This document shows, piece by piece, positions 22,245-34,350 of a stretch of DNA of 64,000 bases. The DNA lies in the NCBI RefSeq assembly GCF_014839805.1, contig NC_051140.1, forward strand, positions 9,011,826 through 9,075,825. Reading direction: 5' to 3'. Numbering within the stretch: the stretch's first letter is position 1; each line of letters begins with the position of its first letter. This DNA comes from Manduca sexta. Taxonomy: Eukaryota > Arthropoda > Insecta > Lepidoptera > Sphingidae. Under the pieces are notes generated by a model. That model searched no databases. It had not been told where the DNA came from and worked only from the letters and a program-made list of their open reading frames with translations. The position numbers were made by a program, and so were the translations under genes.

Positions 22245-22440
22245 AATAGCTATCGCCTTGTGCCAGAAGCAGCACACTGTGAGGTTGTGGGTTCAAATTC
22301 CGGGCAACTAAAATCAGTATTGGTTCTCATCGGATTTATGTCGGATTAATGATAGTAAGTTAACCGTCTATACAACACATCATATGACACAATAGCGATA
22401 AGTGAAAACAATTGCTCCTCTGCCTTTAAAGAAAAAATCT
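22245..22440 (+). mobile_element. Probable tRNA-derived SINE
   Basis: GTGGGTTCAAATTCCGGGCA at about 22287-22306 is a good B box, with a tRNA-like stretch before it and a SINE-like body after it (ATCAGTATTGGTTCTCATCG, then ATTGCTCCTCTGCCTTT). No target duplication was located, so the limits are approximate. Confidence 0.5.
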
Positions 22441-25121
22441 CGAGTATTTATGTAGGTAAAAATAATCCCTTTTTCCAAAAATCTTACAACTACTTAATGC
22501 CTATAGATTCAGCTGCTCGGTCCATCAATCAGATAAGTTTTTATCTAGGGATGACGCCACGAATTAATTTATGGCCTGTCGCGTAAGGTAAGATCGATGC
22601 TATGATATTGATGTTCTTCACTTAAAGCTGACAGAAAGAAATGGGAGGTTTTAATCACATTAACAATGTTCTAAGTAGGATAAAATGTCATCTGTAAGTC
22701 TACGAAATGTTACATTTAAGATTATGGCTCCACTTTATTAATTCAAGGGTGTTTCTGTCACTTATGATAGGACATAAACCTACAAGGATATTCCATCTTA
22801 AAATCGTATTTTCCGAACTAAGCTTACATTGGGAAGTCTTCGTCTGGGACCGGTATACAATAAATTTAATTTAAAAACTACTTTCCCTTGTCTATAATAA
22901 TAAATTGAACTTTTAGTAATCGCATATTATTTGGCGGTTGTTTATTCGCTAACATCATATACAAGGTGCTCATATATATTACCCAGTACTAACTATTCAC
23001 TTGAAATGTAAAATCAATATAAGCCAGATTGCCTCCCGAAAGAAGTTTTCCAAGATTTGTAAAGACATTATTCTCGCAAGACGACTTTGTTACAAGTTTT
23101 TCGTTACCATTAACGTCGCCAGCACAGCAGAAATGATTAACAGTAAATAACACAGCCAGCCCTTGGGAAAACCGAATTGGACTACACCCAAATCGTTTAG
23201 GTCAAGCTTGTTACCCATTTATCTGTTTGACCCTTCGAGTTGAAGGTCGATTGACATCAAATTCTCGGACCAACAATCTAATGAAATTATTCGATTTACG
23301 AAATAGAATCGAGTGTCCGACCAACTCGATAAGTTTTTATTTCGAAGTGGATTTAAAAATAAATTTTTGACTCCTTTAGAATAGTACCTGAAAACTTACT
23401 GTAAAGTAGTAAAAATGTTCCGAAAATTACGGAAGCAAACATTCTAAGTAAGCTCATGTTTGCATTCTTTCGTCTCTTTACATTGGGCCAATAAGAAGTC
23501 GCAAGCAAGGCTTAAAACAGCACACAAACTTTGCTATTTTTAGGTAGGTGGGCAAATATTTGCCATCCTTTTAGCGTGTGCCGGGCTGAATAAACGCTCG
23601 CCGCGTGCAGATAACCAATTAACACTGTTTGTACTGAAGGCATATCCCATCAGAGGTCAAATGTAAAAGTGCTATCTGTTCGCAGATCATACAACATTTA
23701 TCAAGCAATAATTGACGCCATGTTTGGGTATAACAAACTATTAATAATAATAATGGATAGTGCTTTTCTTGGAGATCCGCAACGTTTTTATGAATATTTG
23801 GTGAATAAAAATTACTAATATAGATATTTTTTTTACATACTTTCCTTTTGAAACGTACAGAGACTAAAATAGTTGACTGCCAGCCTATATTTGTTAATAG
23901 CCTTTCAAGTATATAAACATAATAATCATAATTAATATCGTCGTGATATTGTATTTGATCTTTCACCACTAATTACGACTTCGAGTCATCATTTACCTAA
24001 GTTAAAATTAAAAGGTCTTAAAACCCACTTTAAATTCAATTTAATTTTAAACAAGATAAAATTACTAGTACATTTTGAAGCGGCGCGGCATGTCATATTC
24101 AACCTTATTACGAGGCAATGAGTCATGGTACGAAAGAACGCGGAATGATCAATATGTAAAGCACTTAAAGCTACGTCAATTTAAAGTGAAATTATTTGTT
24201 ACCAAGCGTGAAATTGTCATGATTTAAACTGATGGATGTGCGTTAATAAAACACGCCAGAGAGATGATTGCTGCGGAGATATTGGTGCAGCGAAATCAAA
24301 TTTTGGTCTAATGATAGGTAACTATATGAGTTGTGATGAGAGTCCGAGTTCAATTCCTAGATAGGCACATCGCCCTTCTTCTTCAACCTTTGGAAATTCA
24401 TTGTTGAACATAGGTATTCTCTCAAAATTTACCAATTCAAATTAGACCAACTAGTAAAAAGCACGAGGCTCTTGATGTAAATTATTTCCCTAGAACTTTA
24501 TTATTCAAAGAAATCTTATAAATGGAAATAGGTGATATAAAAAATATACAGTTATGCGTGAAAACTAAAATCCTATCATAATACCATCAGCCACAGAAAG
24601 TCCATTGCTAAACAAAGACTTCCAGTAAAGCTATAATTATTATATCAGACAAATATTATGCATAAAATAATGGCAAAGATTCTTTAATTTGAGATAGTTG
24701 ACAGAATAAATGCTAATAAAGGTAGGTTCTACAAACATAATATTATGTTACTCCGTTAACAAACATTCACTGTAGGCTATACAAATACTGGATCCAATAC
24801 GCAATTAACCCTTCACCCTTAGTGTATACTTGGTTCTTAATAAACCACGAGCTACGTCAAGAAAATATACGTGAAAAAATATACCGCTTATCTGATTACT
24901 TTACGTGTGATATATATTTTATTAATATTACTATTATTCTGAGATAACTTCCGAAATAATTGCTTCGTTAATTATAATGTACATATACAATAAACTTGAA
25001 ATTATCCTATTCTGCTTTCAAACTTTAATAGTAGACAACACGAATAATTGCCTCTAACGCCATTAACTCTTCATTTTTACTATACACTTGGTTTCTAATA
25101 AGCCATGGCCATTGTGAAGAA
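22441..25121. other. Intergenic, no supported gene
   Basis: AT-rich. The stretch around 24300-24365, with CGAGTTCAATTCCTAG, could be another eroded tRNA-derived SINE. The open frame at 23619-23969 on the minus strand has no recognisable domain and atypical composition for a gene. Confidence 0.45.
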
Positions 25122-25236
25122 ACCAACCCGCACTAGGCCAGCGTGGTGGACTAAGGCCTAATCCCTTTCAGTAGTAGAGGAGGCCCGTGCACAACAGTGG
25201 GACAGTATATAATACAGGGCTGATATTATTATTATT
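25122..25236 (+). mobile_element. SINE family 1, 5'-truncated copy
   Basis: It carries CCGCACTAGGCCAGCGTGGT, GGACTAAGGCCTAATCCC, AGAGGAGGCCCGTGCACAAC and CAGGGCTGATATTATTATTA, the 3' third of the full-length SINEs at 582 and 16196. Confidence 0.8.
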
Positions 25237-26720
25237 GTGAAGAAAGTATATACCACAGAAAAAACATTTAGTATAGTGTTACGTAGATTAGAAGATACTC
25301 TATTAGTGCAGTTGTGGTATTTTATTATATCTCGGTAATTTTAAATATGCCTAATGAATATCTGTAACGTCTATGGACAAAATGTACTATCGCTACCTAA
25401 TTGTATAAAATTACTCGGTTATAGAGCATGTATTCAACGAAATACGTTTTAAAAATTTTCAATATAAATTATAATTAAAAAAAAAAACTTTGCTCTACCA
25501 AGTGCATGTAAATTAAGGCTTTAAGGTATGTCTTATGTGACAACAGAGCTTTTGAAAGGAGTCTTAGATAATTTATACACACTTATTTCATGTCTTTGTT
25601 ATGTATAGTACAACATCTTTTTGCTAAAAATTAAACCTTTTATTTACTCTTACACAAAGTAAACTAGCATATTAAAGCTAATAAATTCAACTCAGGACTG
25701 AAAAGTAAACTGAAACTCTGGTATAATAAAGACCTCATGCATAGAAGGGTTAACACAAGTTAGCGCCAGCATAATAAATTAACTAGTCGTGGCGTTTTCT
25801 ATTAAAGCAACTGATAAATGATTATACATTATTTATATTCAACTACGTGTAACATGTAGATAGGAGGAGAAAATAAAAATTAATCTTGCAGTAAATTAGC
25901 AAACCAACTATCAACTCTATATTTGATTATATAAGGTTGAAAAAGGTTTATAATATATTTTATGCTGTCTTAGTTCGTTAGACATTCTTGTGTGAGTTCC
26001 TAGAACAATTTATGGGTAGTCATAAATATTTATGACGAATTTTACTCTCCTAGCAACGGGTTTGGTATATTGGGAGCTAAAAAAACTAATAAATACACAA
26101 TTTGTAGACAATCTGAGATTACCATCGTACGATGTCGATTACTGCTTAATAACCATTCTCACTGGTTTGATGAAGTTTACCATTATATTAAGAGCTCAAC
26201 AAAATGCGCTTTGTAAAGGGTGATATATATTATTTGTGGATAAAAATGGAGCATAAAAAATATAATCATACTAATATTAGAAATGTGAATGTTTGTGAAG
26301 CTATTTGAATGTCGTCTGCCGTCTCAATGGGGTTTTACAGTTCATAAAGAACTAGCTGTAAGACAATTTATACAAACCCATATTACGCGTCATAAGCCAA
26401 CGAGAAGTACCAATTAACTCCGTATTACCGTAATGTAAGTTTCTCTGTGTATCGCAAGTCGGACCTGAACAAATAACCGTCGCATAATGAAGCCCCTAAA
26501 TGGGTTTCTTGTGTAAGCTGATACTTTGTTAGTAGATGTTCATGTACATTATAGTTATGATAGCGTCTTAACAGATACCGGAATGGCATGTTGTCTTCGT
26601 AATGAAGGATTCAGAGCGGTTGTATTATTGTGTTTGTATTGTTATGGATGAAACAATTTAAAAGGAAGTAAAAGTTATTTCATATATTTGTATTTATTCC
26701 ACTAATAAAATATGTAATCA

Positions 26721-27011
26721 TCTATATATAAAAATGAATTCCTGTTTTCCTTGGTCACGCCATCACGCATGAACGGCTGGACCGATTTCACTATTATTAT
26801 TATTTTTTGTTGAGTTTATTATTGTCAGAAGAAGGTTCTTATGAAAGAAAAACTTCAAAAAATTGCGCGGAAAATTAGAAAATTGAAGAAAAATTAACTA
26901 AAATATTAATTTTATATAACTGTCAATTGTTTGAAATAACTGTCAGCGATTGACAGAATGCGCCCTGCAAATTCATGGTTAAGACGGGACAACGTCTGTC
27001 GGGTGAGCTAG
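26721..27011 (+). mobile_element. Short Helitron-like non-autonomous element
   Basis: It begins TCTATATATAAAAATGAATT, includes ATCACGCATGAACGGCTGGA, and ends GACAACGTCTGTCGGGTGAG followed by CTAG. TC at the 5' end and CTAG at the 3' end are Helitron termini, and similar short elements are abundant in Lepidoptera. The base after CTAG is G where T is expected, so the end may have mutated. Confidence 0.6.
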
Positions 27012-27253
27012 GAAAATATAATTGTCTATGCGATGAACACTAACAAATTGTTTGTTACATTACTTAAATAATAAATTTTGATAATTGTGAAAAATACGTT
27101 CTACTAAATCCCCCGTTATGTACCTAAATTATTATATAATTAAAAATGACATGGGTCTTATTACGAATAGCTGAATGCAAAGAATTTCATTTTAGCTCCA
27201 TAAATACGAATAACTTCATGAAAAATATGTTTGAAAATGAAAATTATAGATTA

Positions 27254-27660
27254 CTAGCTTTTGCTCGCGGCTTCGCCCGCGTGAAGGAGTTTTCCGGGAT
27301 AAAAGTCCACTGTATGATAAAAGTTTTGCTACATATTTTCCCGGTACTGATAGGTTCAAATTAAGTTTATCCCCATGGGGGTTGAATTTATCAAAATCCT
27401 ATTTAAGCGAACGTCTTCATCACAGTAGCTCCAATCTTTAATTTCAGTTCAATCAGTCGAAAATCTAAGAACATTTATACAAACTTTCATCCCCTCTGTT
27501 ATTCCCTTAGAGGTAGAATTTATCAAAATCCTTTCTTAGCGGAAGCCTACGTCATAACATCTACCTGCATGCCAAATTCAGCCCGATCCGTCCAGTGGTT
27601 TGGCTAAGCGTTGATAGATCACTATGTCAGTCAGTCACCTTTGAGTTATATATATTTAGA
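27254..27660 (-). mobile_element. Helitron-like non-autonomous element
   Basis: On the minus strand it starts TCTAAATATATATAACTCAA, then GGTGACTGACTGAC, and ends in the hairpin CGCGGGCGAAGCCGCGAGC followed by AAAAGCTAG and then T. TC start, GC hairpin and CTAG end next to T match Helitron termini. No coding capacity. Confidence 0.75.
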
Positions 27661-29299
27661 CTAGGTGTTATTCGCGCACGTTTGCGTGAAAGATTTTTAC
27701 CGATATACAAGTAACTTGTATTAGTCCAGAATACGGTATATGTGTCCCACATTTTATCCGAATCCAACGGTTTACTTCACTTTAACAACACGAACTGCAC
27801 GAACTTTTCCATTTAATATTAGATAAGTGGGCTGCCGACTCGATACAGCAACTAAACTATTGTTCATACATTCACGCGCTCTTAGATTTAAAACTTCCTA
27901 CGTCGTTCCGTGTCTGTCCTTTGTAGCGAAACAAATCTTCTTTACTTTGATCCTCGGTTTCCTATCATGTCGACAGAGGTCTGTAGTTCCTCTGTGGTAT
28001 TGGATTCCAGTGACGGAGTTTTGAAACGGATAAGGAACTACTTTTTCATTTCAGTTAGTGTTTAGTATTGAATTTTATTAGCATTAAAATATATCTGTGT
28101 ATATTCTATTATTTTAGGCCGTTTGCTTCATTTCTATATATATAAAGAAATATCTTGCTTAGAGACCTTGTTGATCCTTTAGTAATGGATATAATAAATA
28201 GAAAAATATTATCAAATATTATACTTAAATATACCACAATAGAATATAAACTATAACACATTTATCAATATAGTTCAAAATACCAAATGGAAACAGTAAA
28301 TTCGCATGATGAAGATAGCTGGAAATAGCCGCGCGTGATTGATCAGTCGCTGATGAAAACAGGAATGCTTTGTTCCGCAAAATGTGAAAACAATAGAATC
28401 CCTGTGAACATGTTTATACGTGGACGTCCAGACAGATTGTTAAATTGTACGCGCGTTCGTGTTTCGATATGAACGTTTGGCCATTTGGTGAAAGAATTCC
28501 AGCGATTTTTGTTTGTGTTTTGTTTTTTATGTGCTATGATAAAATATATCTTGTGACATCTTTGTCCTCCACGTTCACTTATCCCTTTTATAGCCTTTAG
28601 ATTGGAGGTCAGCCAAAATGTATGTGCATTATTTTTCTTTATAACAAGATCGGCCTATCATTCTTTTTGCACAAAAGATTAAAAAAAAAAAACGAATAAC
28701 AACAAAAAGCAATTACCCTAAAATATATGCGTCTAATAAAAACCGCGTTATTGTTAAAGTTAAACATTTTACAAATCACAAAATGAGAAAAACTTTGACA
28801 ATTTAAATCGTCTCCGAATAAACGGGTCTCTGTGCCAGTCAAAAACATTTTGTCAGTGACTACATTTTTTATTGCATTCAGATTTTGAATGGACCCGTGC
28901 GACTTCCTGTGGATTTAGTTTTATTTTATATCAACCGTAACTAAAAACTTTGCAATCGTTATTATTAAAATAATGTTCGATTTTAATTATTTAAGTATGT
29001 TTTAAGATTCAGTAATTACGAGTATTGCTGTTCAAATTATATCTTTGCATTGTTGGAAAATTTTTATATAAAAAAAATATGAATGAATGAAAAGAATTGG
29101 TAACTATCCTCATTTAGGGAACCTTTATACTATGAAAGATAGGGCTGGGCCTGTGTGCATTTATTCTTGGTCGAGAGTTGGTATATTAAGTATATTATAA
29201 TTATTGTTCTCTTGTCTTCTATCTTCTATATCTATATCTATACTTAAAATAAATCTGTAGAGAGGTTAATTCTGTACATGAAATATATTTCCAAAATAA

Positions 29300-29640
29300 C
29301 TATCAGGGGGTGATTAGGGATCGATACTGATGCCAAAAATGCAATTAGTAAAATTTTTGTCTGTCTGTCTGTCTGTCTGTCTGTATAACCGTTATAGAAA
29401 TAAAAACTACTCGACGGATTTTAACGAAACTTGGTACAATTATTTGTCATACTCCTGTGCTGGTTATAGTATACTTTTCATCACGCTACAATTAATAGGA
29501 GCAGAGCAGTGAAAACGGGAGAAGTTACTCCATTTTTTAAGCTTCCGCCGCGTGTGCAACTTCATGGTTAAAGCTACACAGAAATCATGTATGACGGAAA
29601 TGTTCGCCTTAAAATTATATAAAAAATATCCCACGACAGC
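29300..29640 (+). repeat. Repeat fragment with (GTCT)n tract
   Basis: A run of GTCT units at about 29359-29384 is followed by CGTTATAGAAATAAAAACTA and CATCACGCTACAATTAATAG, blocks that also occur in the Helitron-like element at 29881. It is probably a diverged relative; the ends were not defined. Confidence 0.45.
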
Positions 29641-29752
29641 ATATGTCTATCTTTTATGGTTGACTCACAATAACACGTGTAGCTCCCGATAGCATAGCAG
29701 TTCGAAGCTTTCTTATTATATTTGTCTACTCTTACGTTTATAACACTCTCAG

Positions 29753-29835
29753 TCAGCCCCGGATCTAGGGGGGGGCAAGCCTGGGCCCGTGCCCCGGGCG
29801 GCGAATTTAGAAGGCCGGAAATTCAAACATGGCAG
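29753..29835 (+). repeat. GC-rich repeat fragment, possibly hAT-related
   Basis: CAGCCCCGGATCTAGGGGGG followed by GGCAAGCCTGGGCCCGTGCC and CCGGGCGGCG stands out sharply from the AT-rich flanks and resembles the end of a dispersed DNA-transposon family. Only one end was seen. Confidence 0.35.
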
Positions 29836-29880
29836 ACGAATACACATCTCATCATTAACGCAACTTTGACTACTGCGACA

Positions 29881-30902
29881 TCTATACTCTATACTATTAT
29901 ATAAAGCTGAAGAGTTTGTTTGTTTGTTTGTTTGAACGCTCTAATCTTAGGAACTACTGGTTCAAACTGAAAAATTCTTTATGTGTTGGATAGCCCTTTG
30001 TTTGTGGAGTGCTATAGGCTATATATCATCACGCTACACCCAATAGGAGCGGAGCAGAAATGGCTAATCTCAGGAACTACCGGTTCGAACTGAAAAAATA
30101 TTTTTGTGTTGGATAGCCCTTCGTTCGTGGCTTGCTATAGGTTATATGTCATCACGCTATACCCAATAGGAGCGGAACAGTAATGGCTAATCTCAGGAAC
30201 AGCCGGATCGAACAGAAAAAATATTTTTGTGTTAGATAGCCCTTTGTTCGTGGCGTGCTATAGGTTATATATCATCACGCTATACCCAATAGGAGCGGAG
30301 CAGTAAAGGATAATTTCAGGAACTACCGGTTCGAACTGAAAAAATATTTTTGTGTTGGATAGCTCTTTATTCGTGAAGTGCTATAGGTTATATATCATCA
30401 CGCTATACCCAATAGGAGCGGAACAGTAATGGCTAATCTCAGGAACAGCCGGATCGAACTGAAAAAATATTTTTGTGTTGGATAGCCCTTTGTTCCTGGA
30501 GTGCTATAGGCTATATATCATAACGCTATGACCAATAGGAGCAGAGCAGTAACAGTTTCAACATGTTGCAAAAACGGGGAAAATATATTATTTTTGAGAG
30601 CTTCTGTTGCGTGCGCTGCCTAAACGGTTAAAGTTATGCAACAATGATGTATGACGGGATTGTTCCTCTTAAAAAGTTATACAAAAATTTATTATAAAAC
30701 AAAGTCCCCCGCTGAATTTGTCTGCCTGAACGTGTTAAACTCAAAAACTACCCAACGTATTAGGATAAAATTTGGTATGGAGACAGTTTGAGACCCTGGG
30801 AAGGACACAGGCTTCCGGGAAAATATATAGCGTGACTTTTATAACGGAAAACTTTAGCCTGAAAAACTTTATAACGCGGGCGGAGCCGCGGGCAAAAGCT
30901 AG
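29881..30902 (+). mobile_element. Helitron-like element with internal tandem array
   Basis: It begins TCTATACTCTATACTATTAT, has a (GTTT)n tract, five 123-bp tandem units, a unique part, then AACGCGGGCGGAGCCGCGGG (hairpin) and CAAAAGCTAG followed by T. The TC start, CTAG end and A/T flanks fit Helitron insertion. The part after the array is shared with fragments at 37150, 45500 and 58030. Confidence 0.8.
29941..30555 (+). repeat. 123-bp tandem repeat, five units
   Basis: Units start at 29941, 30064, 30187, 30310 and 30433, an exact 123-bp period. Each contains CTAATCTCAGGAAC, GGATAGCCCTT and ATCATCACGCTATACCCAAT with a few differences. Units 3 and 5 share the variant AACAGCCGGATCGAAC, which suggests unequal exchange or slippage of a two-unit block. 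Confidence 0.88.
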
Positions 30903-30924
30903 TAATTTAAATATAAGTGAAATT

Positions 30925-31003
30925 CCCTCTCAGTTGTAGAGGAGGCCCGTGCCCAACAGTGAGACAGTATACTTATAATACAGAGCTGATGATGATGATG
31001 ATG
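30925..31003 (+). mobile_element. SINE family 1, 3' end fragment
   Basis: CCCTCTCAGTTGTAGAGGAG, then GCCCGTGCCCAACAGTGAGA and CAGAGCTGATGATGATGATG. Only the last 80 bases of the SINE are present, just after the Helitron-like element, with a GAT tail in place of ATT. Confidence 0.75.
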
Positions 31004-34000
31004 TTGAAATTCAAAGTCAAATTCATTAATCTGCTTTTTAGACTAAACTCTTACTTTTGCTAACAATTTTAATTTTAATATTCGATATTTAAAATACTTG
31101 CATATTTCACAAACAGAAGAAATGTATCATCTGGTTTATATTTAGCAAATCGTCTATACTTTGATGGCAATCCCACATGATCAGTGACTTAGAGTCTAAT
31201 ACTATGCACAACAAAGATCTGTTTAAATTTTCACAAAATATTCAGTTACCTACTGCATTTCAATATCATTTATATCGTGAATATTATAGTGTTAGCACTT
31301 AAAAAAAATTGTGATTGTATTTATGACATAACCTAAACGGTTTGCTATAAAATCACCGACTATTTGACAAATCGAGGCTAGACTCTCATAGCGGTTAGTT
31401 AGTTGGTGATATCTTTGAGAAAGTATTTCTGTTGAATAAGTGTTAGATTTTTTTATTTGAATCAAAATCACTTCCAACCTAACAATTGATAATTTTACAA
31501 TCAAAACAAATAAGTACTAAAACTATACAACATATAAATATAATGTTTTCTGCATTCTGAAAAATGCACCTACAAAGTTTGTATAACCTATTTGACAGTG
31601 GCTTTAAGCATAAGAAGGTAATTCATATTTCAAGGCCGCATTAGCGAATAACTATGGTTAAGGGATGAAAGATAAATGGAGTTGCGAACACCAGAGGTAA
31701 AGACATAAAACATAATTAATTTCTATAACCTTCCGTTTTAAGGCTAATAATTGAAGCGGTATAAAATTCGTCCCCGGGGCTGTCCCTTTATCAGCGGCAT
31801 CGTTCGTTAATTAACCCTAGTGATCAATCTGGGACGCCCTTTCCATTGTCCTCTGAATTAGAACCTTATTTATAGGACAGGGTTGTCAATTTGCAAATGA
31901 ATTTAATAATTGACTTGCGTAGGGAGTTATTAATCTTCATCCAGGATTTGGATGGTACTAATACCATTTTGTAATACTCGAAATTTGTTACGTAGTGATT
32001 AATTTGATTTTTTTTTCGTATTACTATAATCCGGAGTTCTTTCCATTTACACATTCGGGTACAACTCGAGCTAAAGAAGATAGCATGAAGACACGTAATT
32101 TTAATAAAACAACTAACTTCTCCCCTCTTTAATAAAAAAAGAACAATAACAATAAGAAATCCTAAATATCGACCACCGTAAAAGTGGTTAAAAACCCTGA
32201 TTGTACTAGCAAGGCGCGCTCTAAGATCCCGTAGTAAGATAACCTCTGTAGGCAAGAATTTAATAAGTTCATACAATGAAGCGATCAATCTGAGTATGTC
32301 GTCATTAAGTTTACCGATACTAGTAGCCTTGCTTTATATATAAATTTAGTCCCAATAATACAAACCAATAAAAAATGTAAACATCCCCAATAAATATAAT
32401 TTAAAATCACTTTATTATTCAAATCGAAGTATAACAACCCTAATGGTATCCGATTGCTATTATCAACAGCGTTATTGTTGCCGTAATTTATGACTGCTTT
32501 ATGAAAAACGGAGCACAATGAGTGTCAACTAATGATTATTTATACTTTTCAAAAACTCCTTCCATTTCTTATGAAGAAAACATATTCTCCAAATTGCGTT
32601 ATGTGTAACAGCACTGAGAACATAACATTTGCTAATGGAATGTGTAAAAAAACAAATAGAAAGGGAGGATTTTTGAGGCAAAATTGAGATGTCTGATTAA
32701 GTCCATCCTGTCGTGTTCGAGGACTAATGTGGCAAAAGGGCTCTATAATTTAGCGACTATCCTTTAAATGTGTAGTCCTATGACTTTTTTTAAATCTGTT
32801 TGATTTCAACTGTATGATAAAATAGGGTTGGTATGTTTTTGTGAACAAAAACCCTAAACAGACAATGAAATAAAAAAAAACTCCTTCGATTTCGTAAACG
32901 TGGTTTTTTGAATTCTGAATGCCTTATTGATTAATTAATTTACTCAAGGTTGTCGATGTTAAAGCACATTATTTTAGTTATAAATATAAAAACGATGCTC
33001 TCGCATAAATGGTTAATAATAAATTAAACTTACCGCCAGAGTTAATTCCAACAGGGAACAATTTCGTCGGGAGCAGCCACTATTTTCAGACAAAGGTAAT
33101 TTACGCAAACATAATTATTGTTAAGCCTATTTGTTTAAAATGGTATTATCTCTGATTGTACATTACAATTCGGAACGGCTGTCAGCTCTAATTCTAATTT
33201 GTCTTTGGTAAACGAAAATTATGAAACTATTTCTAGGTATTGCAGATAATTTTTGATAATAAAGGAACCAAATTTATGTAACCTTTATCGTTGATCTACA
33301 TAAAAATCTTCTGTGAAATAAAATGGCAAATTGAATTAGACTATTGGAACAGTCAAAATACATATTATAGATTGGCTAATTTTATTTAACCACTACCTAC
33401 GAATTTTTCCTTGGATTAGATAAAGCTAAGTTTTTCTAATTAGTTACAAGATTGCAATGTAGTAAAACTACAATGCCGTATAACATTAGTATGTTTAGTT
33501 GAATTCGTGCCGGTAACTATCAAACAGTGTGGTCATCCATTCACCCGTTTTTCAAAAGAAATGCTTACAACTTCCACGGCTATAACACAACCATCACGCA
33601 ATTTCCCAAAGAAATAAAGACACAATAAAAGTAAACAGGGTTATCCTTTGGCTAACGAAGTTTGGCCCTCGACAAACTTAATATCTCCAACTAAACGAAG
33701 ACTCGGTAAGTTGTTTATAAAGTTTTGCGTCCTGAATAAGAATAGTCTTTATATAATTCATTGCCTATATGCAGTCTCGAGTTATTTATACTGAAGTTTA
33801 ATGACGTGAAGAGCATGCCGTTCGATTGATTGTACGAGATACGAGTCCAATAACAGCCACAACACTTTACAGGACAGTGAATTACGATGTACTGCGTGAG
33901 ACTCCACTACGTTTGGCATATTTTTTTTGTCTCATAATGGCCAGTAATTGCGCTGGCTATAACGTCATTCAATTTAATCACACTAGTGTATACACATTGC

Positions 34001-34165
34001 TGTTTGGCGGTAGAATAAATGTGATATATATCTTTATGCATACAGGATGTACGGTAGAATTTTCAGTGTCACATTTATTAAGTAGTTCCAAACTACCAAG
34101 CCTCAAGTTGCAAAAGTTGGTGAACGTAGTTCTATAATCATATTTTTTATGCTCGTGTACTGTGT
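31004..34165. other. Intergenic, no supported gene
   Basis: AT-rich sequence. Several short frames on the minus strand (31292-31504, 31866-32288, 32285-32518) lack any recognised motif, conserved composition or splice context and look like chance frames. Confidence 0.5.
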
Positions 34166-34169
34166 ACCG

Positions 34170-34350
34170 TACACAAGATGTTAAAACCCGCCATAGCGGC
34201 CCTCGTAAGTGTGTCACGATCCGGGATCAGCCAGTGTATATCCGGTTCCAACAGGCCGGCATAATTGTGTTGACTGCCGAGGGGTAATCTCTCGTCAGTC
34301 GACATTTTATTGGACCCCACTCCACTTACCATCAGATGCGGTGGAAATAC
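34170..34350. repeat. Retrotransposon-like fragment
   Basis: GC-richer segment with CCGCCATAGCGGCC, GTGTATATCCGGTTCC and CCACTTACCATCAGATG, words often found near the 3' ends of lepidopteran non-LTR elements. No open frame or ends, so the identity is tentative. Confidence 0.35.

Noticed and set aside
29941..30555. Regular repeats considered as a CRISPR-like array
   Set aside because: The 123-bp units are contiguous and homologous throughout, with no unique spacers, inside a Helitron-like element of a eukaryotic genome.
33826..34137. 103-aa plus-strand frame
   Set aside because: No motif, splice context or coding-like composition; overlapped by other open frames on both strands.
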